A stretch of DNA of 64,000 nt from Bacteroides sp. (GCA_014802015.1 JAAVDB010000035.1:1-64000); one strand, 5' to 3'; shown: positions 35,714 to 44,409, counted from the first letter of the stretch. Made by a program: numbers and translations. Notes: generated from the letters alone by a model not told the origin.

Positions 35714-38241
35714 AACATAAATCGCAGGCCGCCGCGGCATGCTCCGGGATTGTTACGGTAGTTGAGGCGCCAGCAATAGTCGACACGAAGCACCTTGAAC
35801 AGGTTGTCGATACCCACACCCGCCTCCATATAAGGGGTGTGGCTCATGAGTTGCGTGTTGGCATCGGACGGAAAGGCATACAGTTCAGGATTCTCCCACG
35901 GACGGTTGCGATGGCTCAGGTGGCCGTAGAGTCCGCGGAAGAAGACGGCCTCGCGCAGCTTGAGTTTCTTGAGCAGAGGTATGTAATTAAGTATCGCGCC
36001 GTTGGCCCAGTAGGTGAGATCCCACTGCGCATAGCTGTCGTTGATAAACTCCATCGGGTTTAGGCACGAGAAGGATTCCATTTGCAGAAAGTACGAAAGG
36101 TTGGCATTGGGGATAAGCAGATTGGGGTAGGGTGAGCGGGTCCACACATGCCCCCCTTTTGCGAAGACATCCATATATCCGAATGCTGAAAACCAGAATC
36201 GTTTGCTGAACGAAGCCTCGGTCGAGGCCACGGCAAACGGATTGCCGCACACCCCTTTGGGCGCCCATGTGTGACTGAGTGTGAAGACGGGGGCGTCGAA
36301 ATTGATAGGCAGACGACCGGTCTTCATCTGATAGAACTTCTCGCCGGGAGCATAGCGCAGCTCGACGGTGGCCGAGTTGATGGTGTAATGGCCGAAACTC
36401 CTGCCGTAACCATCGGTGAAGGGCATGTAGCGCGTCGGCTCCTGACGTTCGTTCTGCAGACGGGCGTTGATTGAGAAATTATTCTCCATCTCCAGGATAT
36501 ACTCCAGTTTGGTCACGCGGTGATAGGTCATCTGGAGGTCTTCCATACGCTTGGCCGACATGAACATATTGTCCTGATTGTTGGATGTGAAGTGCTGGCC
36601 GAGCATATTCATGTCATAGAGTTGTGTGGCACGGATGGCATGTACTGGAAATTCGCGCGAATGCTGACGCTTGTCGATGAACGAGTATTCCGCCTCGCCC
36701 CGGTATTTCCACCTGTGGTCCTTAAATCCGCGTGCTACGTAGCCGCGTGCAAACCATCGCTTGGAGAGGGCGGCCGTGGTCATGCCTCCCACACGCAGGC
36801 GCAGACCTTCGACGGTATTGACCGAGAATGTTGAGGTCAGCGGTCCGAAATCGAATTTTGACGGATTGCCTGTGGTGATATATCCCGATGAGAATGTCTT
36901 GATTATCTTCTCGCCCCAGTAATACACAGGCTCGGAGCGGAATCGCTGCATCATCTTCTCGATTGAGTTCTCACCCTTGGCTATGGTGGTCGTGCGGTTT
37001 TCCTGCCAGAATGCCTCGTCACGGCCGTATGCTCCGGGAGCATAGACCTGAGCCTGTCCGCGGTCAAAGATGGCTGCATCCGGGGCAGGCTCGAACGTGT
37101 GCGAGGTGTACACCGTGTTGCGGCGCGCATACATGCCCGGCAGGCCCGGGAGCAGATGCGCCTCCATTATCATGTCATCCTTGGTCTTGAGGCGGGTGCC
37201 GTCAGGCATGCGTTCAAAATCCTGCGTGATGAGCATCGAGTTGATAAAGTTGAGGTTGATGTCATGCGGCACTCGCATCACCACCCGCTTGATGAACATG
37301 GTCGAGTCGCCGAGCGGGACATAGAAACGCCCTGTGAATCCGAATGTCGCAGCGTTGCGTGGCACGAATGTCAGCTCCACACATTTGACCGAGTCGACAT
37401 CCACCGTGTCCGAGAGATAGAATTTATAGAAGTCGGGCGCTATGCGTGACAGCGGGCTTACGAATCGTGTCTGCAAGAGGGGTATGTCATTGGCATATAT
37501 GTCCACCTCGCGCATCACATCCTCGTAGAATGTCTGCATGCTCTCCTTATCGAGAAAATCATCCATGCCGGCATTGCGCAGACCCTTGACATACTCCTTC
37601 TCGCTCTCGGGGTCGTGACGGTAATGCACCTGCGAGGCCTTCTCGCGCAGTGCCACATTGAGTATAGGTACACCTGTCAGCGCCGAGGTGTCGATATACT
37701 CCTTGATAAATGCGAATTTTTTGTCAAAACCACCCTTGGCCGAGTCGTTGAACTGATAATTGTTAATGGCAAGGGTGATGCGTTCGTACTTGTCATAATT
37801 ATAGTTGTCCTTGTGGCGCGGATCGCCGAGATCACGGGTGGCGCGTATACGCTCCATGAACTCCACGGCGGGATTGTTCTTCTTGGAATAGTGTTCGCGC
37901 TTGGGTTTGGCTACGACCGTGCCGAGCAGGACGCCGGTCGAATGCAGGTCGAAGTCGAGACGTATACGTGTGCCGCGTCCGAGCGGCATAGTTTTGGTGT
38001 CAAACCCCATTGCCGATGCTGTGACCGAGTCGCTTTTCAGAGCAGTCGTGATGGTGTAGCGGCCGTCATCGTCAGTGAGTGTGCCGCGGTCGGTGCCGTT
38101 AAGTATGACTGTGGCAAACGGCACCGGTTCGCGGGTGAGCGAGTCGCGCACCACGCCGGTCACCGTGATATTCTCGGCCACGGCCGGTAAGGAGTGGGTG
38201 ATGAGGGTTATGATAAGTATTATTAAGGTGCGCAAGCGCAT
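35698..38241 (-). CDS. DUF5686 / carboxypeptidase-like regulatory domain outer-membrane protein
   Basis: A signal peptide (LIILIITLITHSLPAVA) is followed by a carboxypeptidase-D-like regulatory domain at residues 25-105 (TVTGVVRDSLTREPVPFATVILNGTDRGTLTDDDGRYTI), then a long region with a C-terminal barrel-like part ending RGGLRFMFHFGF. The whole matches the DUF5686 family, found widely in Bacteroidetes and of unknown function. Length 847 is typical. It overlaps the convergent glycosyltransferase by 16 bases and is divergent from the CYTH gene. Confidence 0.85.
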   Translation of the reverse strand: MRLRTLIILIITLITHSLPAVAENITVTGVVRDSLTREPVPFATVILNGTDRGTLTDDDGRYTITTALKSDSVTASAMGFDTKTMPLGRGTRIRLDFDLHSTGVLLGTVVAKPKREHYSKKNNPAVEFMERIRATRDLGDPRHKDNYNYDKYERITLAINNYQFNDSAKGGFDKKFAFIKEYIDTSALTGVPILNVALREKASQVHYRHDPESEKEYVKGLRNAGMDDFLDKESMQTFYEDVMREVDIYANDIPLLQTRFVSPLSRIAPDFYKFYLSDTVDVDSVKCVELTFVPRNAATFGFTGRFYVPLGDSTMFIKRVVMRVPHDINLNFINSMLITQDFERMPDGTRLKTKDDMIMEAHLLPGLPGMYARRNTVYTSHTFEPAPDAAIFDRGQAQVYAPGAYGRDEAFWQENRTTTIAKGENSIEKMMQRFRSEPVYYWGEKIIKTFSSGYITTGNPSKFDFGPLTSTFSVNTVEGLRLRVGGMTTAALSKRWFARGYVARGFKDHRWKYRGEAEYSFIDKRQHSREFPVHAIRATQLYDMNMLGQHFTSNNQDNMFMSAKRMEDLQMTYHRVTKLEYILEMENNFSINARLQNERQEPTRYMPFTDGYGRSFGHYTINSATVELRYAPGEKFYQMKTGRLPINFDAPVFTLSHTWAPKGVCGNPFAVASTEASFSKRFWFSAFGYMDVFAKGGHVWTRSPYPNLLIPNANLSYFLQMESFSCLNPMEFINDSYAQWDLTYWANGAILNYIPLLKKLKLREAVFFRGLYGHLSHRNRPWENPELYAFPSDANTQLMSHTPYMEAGVGIDNLFKVLRVDYCWRLNYRNNPGACRGGLRFMFHFGF

Positions 38242-38295
38242 GACGTGTCCGTAATTTTTTTGTCAGAAACGAGGTGTGGAAACTCAGAATTTTTT

Positions 38296-38311
38296 TAATT
38301 TTGCAAAGTTA
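38296..38311. promoter_or_regulatory. Back-to-back divergent -7 elements
   Basis: TAATTTTG on the plus strand (38296-38303) abuts TAACTTTG on the minus strand (38311-38304), forming the near-palindrome TAATTTTGCAAAGTTA. The plus element is 33 bases before the CYTH gene and the minus element 62 before the DUF5686 gene. Neither has a strong -33 at normal spacing. The two RNA polymerases could not bind together. Confidence 0.5.
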
Positions 38312-38336
38312 CTCAAAAATGAAATAACAATGCGCT

Positions 38337-38792
38337 ATGGCTAAGGAAATAGAGCGTAAATTTCTCGTAAAGGACAATAGTTTCGCCAAAATGGCAACCG
38401 AAACTGTCGACATCCGTCAGACTTACCTCAGCGACCAGCCCGAGGCCACCGTGCGGCTGCGGGTCATCGGTGAACATGCCCGTCTGACAGTCAAGGGTAA
38501 GAACTCAGGAGCCGTGCGTGACGAGTGGGAATATGAGATACCCGTCACCGATGCATGCGAGATGGCTGCCTCACTTGCCGGCGGATGGAGCATTGACAAG
38601 ACCCGCCACATCGTCCCCTTCGGTGGCCGTGTGTGGGAGGTCGATGTGTTTCACGGACGGCATGAGGGATTGATTCTCGCCGAGGTCGAGCTTGATGATG
38701 CCGGGGCGAGCGTGGAGATTCCTCCGTTTGCCGGACAGGAGGTCACCGGCGATCCCGCATATTATAACTCGGTTCTTGCTAAAAAATACTAA
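38337..38792 (+). CDS. CYTH-domain triphosphate tunnel metalloenzyme
   Basis: MAKEIERKFLV carries the ExExK signature of the CYTH superfamily. Basic and acidic strands facing the tunnel are visible (TVRLRVIGEHARLTVKGK, EWEYEIPV, WEVDVFHGRHEGLILAEVELDD). Bacterial single-domain members usually hydrolyse inorganic triphosphate or similar substrates; adenylate cyclase activity is less likely. Length 151 is standard. The acetylesterase-like gene follows by 14 bases. Confidence 0.9.
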   Translation: MAKEIERKFLVKDNSFAKMATETVDIRQTYLSDQPEATVRLRVIGEHARLTVKGKNSGAVRDEWEYEIPVTDACEMAASLAGGWSIDKTRHIVPFGGRVWEVDVFHGRHEGLILAEVELDDAGASVEIPPFAGQEVTGDPAYYNSVLAKKY

Positions 38793-38806
38793 AACCAAAA
38801 CATACC

Positions 38807-40054
38807 ATGAAAAAAATATTTGCTGCACTTGCTTTCACCGCTATGACGGCCGCAGGCGCGATATATGCTCAGTCACACGTACCCGCATCGCTGGCAGACA
38901 TCAACGGGGTCATCGACAACACCCCTGACAGTCTCGACGTGGCCCGCATGGCCCGTCCGGTGGCAGGGTCGACACGTATAGGTGACAATCCCGTGCTCTT
39001 TCTCGTAGGCAACTCGACCATGCGCGCCGGTACGCCCGGCAACGGCAACAACGGTCAATGGGGATGGGGTTACTTCATGCCTGACCAATTTGACAGCAAC
39101 CGTATCACGGTCGAGAATCATGCGCTCGGCGGCATGAGCAGCCGCACGTTCTACAACCGTCTGTGGGCTGATGTGGTCAAGGGGATCCGTCCGGGCGACT
39201 GGGTGATAATCGAGCTGGGACATAACGATAACGGCCCATACGATAGCGGACGGGCCCGTGCTTCGATACCCGGCATCGGCAATGATTCGCTCTGCGTGAC
39301 GATTCAGGAGACCGGCGTGCAGGAGACTGTCTACACGTTTGGCGAATATATGCGCCGCATGATACATGATGTCAAGGCCTGTGGCGGTCACCCTATACTC
39401 ATGTCGCTCACGCCCCGCAATGCTTGGGACGATGCCGACAGTACGGTCATCACGCGTGTCAGTGACACGTTCGGGCTCTGGTCGTCACAGGTGGCTGAGG
39501 CCGAGGGTATACCATTTATAGATCTCAACGACATTACCGCACGCAAGTATGAACGCTATGGCAAGGATAAGGTCAAGGGACAGATGTTCTACATCGACCG
39601 CATCCACACGAGCGAATACGGTGCCAAGGTCAATGCCGAGTCAGCAGCCGAGGGCATAAGAATGTATCCCGGCCTGGCGTTGGCGGAGTGCCTAAAGCCC
39701 GTGCCGTCAGCTGACATGCCCGGTTACTGTGTCAAGGGTGATGACGGTGTGTACAGGGTCAAGGCCGGAAACGTGCGCCGATTCATCGAGTCGGGTGCGT
39801 GGGACAGAATATACCGTGCCCTGCAGCCGGGCGACTCAGTGAGTGTGGAGGTCGATGCATACGTGCCGGCTGACGTAAAGAGTGACGAGACCGGCTTCAT
39901 GCTGCCGGCTGACAGCGAGAAGGACAGCAAGGTGTTCAAGCTCCCCACAGACGGACGTTTCAGAGTGGTATACCGATACGGCTGGTATCTTGACAAGCTG
40001 ATGCAGGACGGGGCCGACCGTGGCGCAAAGGTCACTCCAGTCTGCGCCGGTTGA
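38807..40054 (+). CDS. Secreted SGNH hydrolase, rhamnogalacturonan acetylesterase-like
   Basis: A signal peptide (MKKIFAALAFTAMTAAGAIYAQ) leads into an SGNH esterase: FLVGNSTMRAG (block I serine), ENHALGGMSSRTF (glycine), VIIELGHNDNGP (asparagine) and FYIDRIHTSEYGA (catalytic Asp-x-x-His). This is the arrangement of carbohydrate esterase family 12 enzymes that deacetylate pectic rhamnogalacturonan. A C-terminal segment of about 120 residues (GYCVKGDDGVYRVKAGNVRRFIESGAWDRIYRAL) is additional. Its stop codon overlaps the convergent MFS gene by 23 bases. No pectin locus is nearby, so the natural substrate is uncertain. Confidence 0.85.
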   Translation: MKKIFAALAFTAMTAAGAIYAQSHVPASLADINGVIDNTPDSLDVARMARPVAGSTRIGDNPVLFLVGNSTMRAGTPGNGNNGQWGWGYFMPDQFDSNRITVENHALGGMSSRTFYNRLWADVVKGIRPGDWVIIELGHNDNGPYDSGRARASIPGIGNDSLCVTIQETGVQETVYTFGEYMRRMIHDVKACGGHPILMSLTPRNAWDDADSTVITRVSDTFGLWSSQVAEAEGIPFIDLNDITARKYERYGKDKVKGQMFYIDRIHTSEYGAKVNAESAAEGIRMYPGLALAECLKPVPSADMPGYCVKGDDGVYRVKAGNVRRFIESGAWDRIYRALQPGDSVSVEVDAYVPADVKSDETGFMLPADSEKDSKVFKLPTDGRFRVVYRYGWYLDKLMQDGADRGAKVTPVCAG

Positions 40055-41216
40055 AGAATCGACGTGTAAACAGCAGGAGCATAAACGCTCCGGCTGTCTG
40101 CGAGACGGCCGTGAACCAGAATGCCGGACGGTAGCCTGCATACGCCACGAGCATGCCGCCGACGAGTATGCCTGTACCCATGCCGAGATCCCAGGCGGTG
40201 AGGATCGATGAGTTGGCCGTGCCCCGCTGGTCGTGGCGCGCCACGGAGATGAACATGTTGAGAAACGCCGGAAACATGCGTCCGTTGCCGAGACCGATCA
40301 TAAGGGCTGACAGATAGAATGCCCATTCACCGGGTGCGAGCGCGAACAGCGTGTAGCCGACTGCGCTGATAAATGCTCCCTCAAGGGCGTTTTCGGTCAG
40401 ACGTCCGGCCCGCAGTGATTTGGCTCCGTACAGGCGCGAGGCGAAGAGTCCGCCCGACAGCATGGCGAAGAACAGGCCTGTGCCGTCGGTTATCCCCATC
40501 ACCTCCTTGCCGTAGATGGCTACATAATTGCTCATCACACCCCAGCAGATACTGAACATGAAGATATTGACGGCCATGAGCCATGCGCGGGTCAGAAAGA
40601 AGTGATCCATGCTCAGGTGAGGTTTGCCGTCAACCGGCCTCCGCTCGGGGAGCCTGATGGATGTCGAGCAGTAAAATCCTACGAACGCCACGGCGAGCGA
40701 TATCCAGAACAGCAGTGTGAAGTCGTCGGTGGCACTGTATATCCATATTCCTATCGACGGGGCTATGGCCATGGCCAGATTGTTGCTGAGGCCGTAATAT
40801 CCTATGCCCTCGTTGCGGCGCGACGATGGGAGCACGTCGATGGCTACGGTGCTGTTGGCCACGGTGGTGGCTCCGAATGGCAATCCGTGAATGGTCCTGA
40901 CGATGGCAAACATCAGCAGTGTCCCGGCTCCGATATAGCCCGTAAAGCAGATGAAGAATGCGAAGAAGCACAGCATCAGTACCCGCTTGCGGTTGAAACT
41001 GTCAACGATAAATCCGCAGAACGGTCTGACTAACAGCGCTGCCACAACGTAGCCTGATAGGACGAGGCCTATCATGTCCTTGTCGGCGCCAAACTGTGCA
41101 TCAAGATAGAGGGGCAGCAGGGGGGTGAGGAGGTAAAATGAGAAGAACAACATGAAATTGCCTGTCATGGCTTTACAATAGTTGCTGTTCCACAGCCGTT
41201 CGAGTTTCTCTCCCAT
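40032..41216 (-). CDS. Major facilitator superfamily transporter
   Basis: Twelve hydrophobic helices in 394 residues, with the loop 2-3 motif GFIVDSFNRKRVLML related to the MFS A-motif (GxxxDRxGRR) and the mid-protein hydrophilic loop at ERRPVDGKPH. The substrate is not identifiable; the pattern resembles drug/sugar efflux-type MFS proteins. It is monocistronic, with a -7-like TAAATTTG just upstream and 3' overlap with the esterase gene. Confidence 0.85.
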   Translation of the reverse strand: MGEKLERLWNSNYCKAMTGNFMLFFSFYLLTPLLPLYLDAQFGADKDMIGLVLSGYVVAALLVRPFCGFIVDSFNRKRVLMLCFFAFFICFTGYIGAGTLLMFAIVRTIHGLPFGATTVANSTVAIDVLPSSRRNEGIGYYGLSNNLAMAIAPSIGIWIYSATDDFTLLFWISLAVAFVGFYCSTSIRLPERRPVDGKPHLSMDHFFLTRAWLMAVNIFMFSICWGVMSNYVAIYGKEVMGITDGTGLFFAMLSGGLFASRLYGAKSLRAGRLTENALEGAFISAVGYTLFALAPGEWAFYLSALMIGLGNGRMFPAFLNMFISVARHDQRGTANSSILTAWDLGMGTGILVGGMLVAYAGYRPAFWFTAVSQTAGAFMLLLFTRRFFNRRRLE

Positions 41217-41238
41217 ATCGCTATTTTTTTTGCGACTG

Positions 41239-41246
41239 CAAATTTA
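41239..41246 (-). promoter_or_regulatory. -7 element of the MFS gene
   Basis: TAAATTTG on the minus strand, 22 bases before the start codon; no TTTG at the usual -33 position. Confidence 0.45.
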
Positions 41247-41271
41247 GCAATAATTTCTCACTTACAGATAT

Positions 41272-41470
41272 AAAAAATCATCCGCTCGGCAGCTATCATG
41301 CGCCGGGCGGATGAATATTGGTCTAAGTCTTATTATCGGCTGAAAGTGTCGCGGGTGATTATTTGATTACAACCTTCTCGACCTTCGAGCCCTGCTTGCG
41401 GACGAAGATGCCGTTGGCAGGATTGTTGACACGCTGGCCGTTGAGGTTGTAATACTCTACAGGTGCGTTT
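41272..41470. repeat. About 200-bp direct repeat, copy 1 (3' end of a sorting-tail gene plus terminator)
   Basis: Bases 41272-41470 align with 42721-42919 at a constant offset of 1449. The repeat covers the last 35 or so codons and the terminator. Similarity stops abruptly upstream of the tail (after GTGCGTT), where the two genes become unrelated at the DNA level. Confidence 0.85.
41278..41314 (-). terminator. Terminator of the 401-residue sorting-tail gene (loop-inverted copy)
   Basis: TCATCCGCTCGGC and GCCGGGCGGATGA form a 13-position stem with an 11-base loop (agctatcatgc), followed on the minus strand by TTTTTTATA. The hairpin is the near-exact reverse complement of the one at 42727-42763. 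Confidence 0.85.
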
Positions 41471-42564
41471 TCATTGTCAGCCTCGACGAGTGAGATACCT
41501 GACTTGTCGGGACCCTCGAAGTAGAACTGGAGATTTCTGTGAAGACCTGAGCCACTGCCTACATAGATGTTGGCCTTATAGTTTTTGCCATCGTTCTCCG
41601 CCTTGTCTACACGAACGAGGTATGACTTGGTAAGGTCGATGTAGGGTTTGCTGACCGAGGTAGGTCTTGCCTCGCCCTGAGTATGATAAACGGCTTTCTT
41701 AAGATACTCGTTCTCAGTTTCGGGTTTGCCATCATACTGAGTGATATAATTATAGGTAAGACCTACGACCTCTTTTTCCATTACATTATCCTTCAGTGTA
41801 ATGGCGATGCTGTTGTCATTGGGATCGTTAGGATCGAATGAGAATGACATCGGCTGGGTGGAATCGAGGAAGTTTGAGATGGTGTAGATGCCCTCCTTCT
41901 CGTCAACAGTAAGGGTGGTGGCATACGGGAGATTGGACTCGGATGTGCCGTTCTCATTCAATACCTTAATAGTGAGAGGAGTTGCATTGGGCTCCGGGCC
42001 ATTGAGGTAAAATTTGAGACGATAAGTGCGGTCTATGTCATAAATAGTAGGATCGCCGGGGAACTGCATGTGATTGGTGATCGCCTTCAGTGTCATAGTT
42101 ATCTCGTAATTGCCATTGAGATTATCTGACAGCTGTGCGTATGTCTCATCAAGAGCATTGAAGATGTAGGGAGTTTCAACCTCTTTTTCAGCCTTTGCGT
42201 CATCAGTCCAAAGTTTGCAGACAATATTCTCTTCGGAATCAGGCTTCAGGATATAAGAATTTATACCTCCCCACTGAGCATATTCTGACTTTACATTACC
42301 GATAAAGTTAATGAATGTGTGGGAATCGGCAGAGATGCCACGTCCTAAAGTGAATGAGAGGGGAGCGCCTGACTGAAGAAAATTATCAATGGTGAATACT
42401 CCATCATTATTAGTTATGTTGATGTCGTATGAGCCAACCTCAGTATAATCATAAATCCATTCATAATCACCATAGATTTCCACGGTGATGGTCTGCTGTT
42501 CGGCGTTTACAAGACTTGCGCCGGACACGAGGAGTGATCCGAGAAGAGTAAAGATTTTTTTCAT
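41359..42564 (-). CDS. Secreted protein with Bacteroidales C-terminal sorting-like tail, two-module form
   Basis: A signal peptide (MKKIFTLLGSLLVSGASLVNA) leads into two copies of a module of about 170 residues, each starting with a hairpin such as NNDGVFTIDNFLQSGAPLSF and KEGIYTISNFLDSTQPMSFSF. The C-terminus ENAPVEYYNLNGQRV..GIFVRKQGSKVEKVVIK resembles the type IX secretion/Por-type tail common in this phylum. The function of the modules is not recognised; surface exposure is inferred. The neighbour at 42808 has one module and an identical tail. Length 401. Confidence 0.75.
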   Translation of the reverse strand: MKKIFTLLGSLLVSGASLVNAEQQTITVEIYGDYEWIYDYTEVGSYDINITNNDGVFTIDNFLQSGAPLSFTLGRGISADSHTFINFIGNVKSEYAQWGGINSYILKPDSEENIVCKLWTDDAKAEKEVETPYIFNALDETYAQLSDNLNGNYEITMTLKAITNHMQFPGDPTIYDIDRTYRLKFYLNGPEPNATPLTIKVLNENGTSESNLPYATTLTVDEKEGIYTISNFLDSTQPMSFSFDPNDPNDNSIAITLKDNVMEKEVVGLTYNYITQYDGKPETENEYLKKAVYHTQGEARPTSVSKPYIDLTKSYLVRVDKAENDGKNYKANIYVGSGSGLHRNLQFYFEGPDKSGISLVEADNENAPVEYYNLNGQRVNNPANGIFVRKQGSKVEKVVIK

Positions 42565-42628
42565 ACAAAAAATGTTTATTGGTTTATATAATTAATGTTT
42601 CATAATAAAATGCAGGTCTATGAGCCTA

Positions 42629-42659
42629 CAAAGATACCTCTTTAAATGTTAAAAACAAA
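42629..42659 (-). promoter_or_regulatory. Consensus promoter of the 401-residue sorting-tail gene
   Basis: On the minus strand TTTG, 19 bases, TATCTTTG, 65 bases before the start codon. Confidence 0.8.
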
Positions 42660-42720
42660 TTTTTAAAGAAAAAAGTAATGATTTTTTCTCAATTATAATT
42701 CATTTTGTCAGTTTTATTCC

Positions 42721-42919
42721 AAAAAATCATCCGCTCGGCGCATGATGGCTGCCGAGCGGATGAATATTAGTCTATGTCGTATTATCGGCTGAAAGTGTCG
42801 CGGGTGATTATTTGATGACAACCTTCTCGACCTTCGAGCCCTGCTTGCGGACGAAGATGCCGTTGGCGGGATTGTTGACGCGCTGGCCGTTGAGGTTGTA
42901 ATACTCTACGGGTGCGTTC
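42721..42919. repeat. About 200-bp direct repeat, copy 2
   Basis: Partner of 41272-41470 (offset 1449). It includes the last codons of the 219-residue gene and its terminator. Confidence 0.85.
42727..42763 (-). terminator. Terminator of the 219-residue sorting-tail gene
   Basis: A perfect 13-bp stem TCATCCGCTCGGC / GCCGAGCGGATGA with loop gcatgatggct, followed on the minus strand by TTTTTT. It is paralogous to the hairpin at 41278-41314 but with the loop in the opposite orientation. Confidence 0.88.
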
Positions 42920-43467
42920 TCGTCATTAGCCTCGATGAGCGAAAGGCCTGTCTCGGTGGGTGCATTGAAGAAGAACGATACGTAGTAATCAAGGTCCTTA
43001 TCGTTATCGTCGGTACCCATTACATAGAATGAGGCATAGTAATCATAACCGTAAGTAGCCTTATTCACACGCATTGCGTAAGTGTAATCTGTCGTACCAT
43101 CGTTATAAATCATGGGGTAATATACGTTGGTGGATCCGCTTCCTTTGGCATCATAAACTATTCCGGTCGGATATCTTTTCTTATCCGCTGTCATAAGATA
43201 GTAGCATCCATCACCACCATCATATATGTTACCGGTCAATTCAACGGGCGATTCATCTTTAGTTGAATCGAACTTGAACGAGAGGGGAGCGCCCGTATTG
43301 AGAAAGTTTGTTATAGTGTATACTCCGTCCGAATATGTGAGGTCGGCTTCATAGCTCTTGCACTCAACTCCGTCATAATCTTCGATGTCAACGGTTACTG
43401 ATTCAGCTCTTGCTATAGACATACATGACAGCAGAGCACAGGCACAGAGAGTAAAAATTTTCTTCAT
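42808..43467 (-). CDS. Secreted protein with Bacteroidales C-terminal sorting-like tail, one-module form
   Basis: Paralogue of the 401-residue neighbour. After the signal peptide (MKKIFTLCACALLSCMSIARA) one module begins YEADLTYSDGVYTITNFLNTGAPLSFKFD. It is rich in Tyr and Asp. The tail from NAPVEYYNLNGQ to VVIK is identical to the neighbour's. The function is not recognised. A -7-like TACATTTG (43545-43538) lies upstream, without a clear -33. The tandem arrangement indicates duplication with module gain or loss. Confidence 0.75.
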   Translation of the reverse strand: MKKIFTLCACALLSCMSIARAESVTVDIEDYDGVECKSYEADLTYSDGVYTITNFLNTGAPLSFKFDSTKDESPVELTGNIYDGGDGCYYLMTADKKRYPTGIVYDAKGSGSTNVYYPMIYNDGTTDYTYAMRVNKATYGYDYYASFYVMGTDDNDKDLDYYVSFFFNAPTETGLSLIEANDENAPVEYYNLNGQRVNNPANGIFVRKQGSKVEKVVIK

Positions 43468-43537
43468 ACGCAGATATTTTAATGGGTTAAATTTTATAGT
43501 TGTAATGTAGAATTATTGATTACACTTTTTTGACATG

Positions 43538-43545
43538 CAAATGTA
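43538..43545 (-). promoter_or_regulatory. -7 element of the 219-residue sorting-tail gene
   Basis: TACATTTG on the minus strand, 71 bases upstream of the start codon; no matching TTTG at -33. Confidence 0.45.
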
Positions 43546-43665
43546 AGGAATTTATTTTAATTATTGGTGTTTTTTGAATAAAATAAAAAAATAATTAAAA
43601 AAATAATTGATAATTCTAACCTGCCGGCAAGATTCAACTTTTGTATGCATTCTGTTGTTTAACTA

Positions 43666-44409
43666 ATGTTAATGCTTATAGATATGGACAATTCACACAT
43701 TACAACGACAGCGTCCGGTCAGACGCAACAGCCGGAGTCGCATCACACACCGCGCATCATCACGATTATGGATCTGTTGGTGCTTATCCTGTCGGCGTTA
43801 CTGATAGTATTCATTTCGATCGATACGTTCGAGAAAGTCGATTTTCTCGAAAATCACCGCTACATGCAGTTTCAGCTGTGGGTGTGCGTGTTCTTTATGA
43901 TAGATTTTTTTGTCGAGCTGGCATATTCGCACGACAAATGGCGATTCTTCAGGCGGAGATTTTTATTCCTGCTGCTGTCGGTGCCGTATCTGAACATAGT
44001 TAATCTCGCACACATCGAGCTGTCAGGCGAGGTGCTGTATTTCGTGCGTTTCATCCCCTTGGCCCGCGGTGCGCTCGCCATGTCGATTGTGACCGGCTAT
44101 CTGTCGAGCAATGCCGTGACCAGTCTGTTCATGTCCTATCTCGTGATACTGCTGATGATCACATATTTCTGCTCGCTCATATTCTATGAGATGGAACAGC
44201 CTGTCAATCCGCAGGTTCAGACCTATTGGTCGGCGCTGTGGTGGGCGTTTATGAATATGTCGACCGTCGGATGCAACATCTCGCCCGTCACCGTCACCGG
44301 TAAACTCGTGGCCGTAGTGCTGCCGATCATGGGCATGGTGATATTCCCGCTGTTTACGGTCTATCTGACCGACTATGTGCAGCGTAACGCCAAATGGAAG
44401 TCGAATTGA
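43666..44409 (+). CDS. Potassium-channel-like membrane protein with TVGCN pore motif
   Basis: Six hydrophobic segments in the order expected for a voltage-gated-like channel: IMDLLVLILSALLIVFISI, FQLWVCVFFMIDFFVELAY, FLFLLLSVPYLNIVNL, the weakly charged S4-like VRFIPLARGALAMSIV, LVILLMITYFCSLIFYEM and LVAVVLPIMGMVIFPLFTVYL. The pore loop is YWSALWWAFMNMSTVGCNISPVT, in which the filter is TVGCN instead of TVGYG. Selectivity may therefore differ; this is inference. The start could be 43666, 43672 or 43684 (MDNSHI). Length up to 247. It ends 52 bases before the ABC-F gene. Confidence 0.72.
   Translation: MLMLIDMDNSHITTTASGQTQQPESHHTPRIITIMDLLVLILSALLIVFISIDTFEKVDFLENHRYMQFQLWVCVFFMIDFFVELAYSHDKWRFFRRRFLFLLLSVPYLNIVNLAHIELSGEVLYFVRFIPLARGALAMSIVTGYLSSNAVTSLFMSYLVILLMITYFCSLIFYEMEQPVNPQVQTYWSALWWAFMNMSTVGCNISPVTVTGKLVAVVLPIMGMVIFPLFTVYLTDYVQRNAKWKSN

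Noticed and set aside
43641-44003. 120-residue plus-strand ORF overlapping the channel gene
   Set aside because: Different frame; the membrane protein frame has coherent hydrophobic helices and a pore loop.
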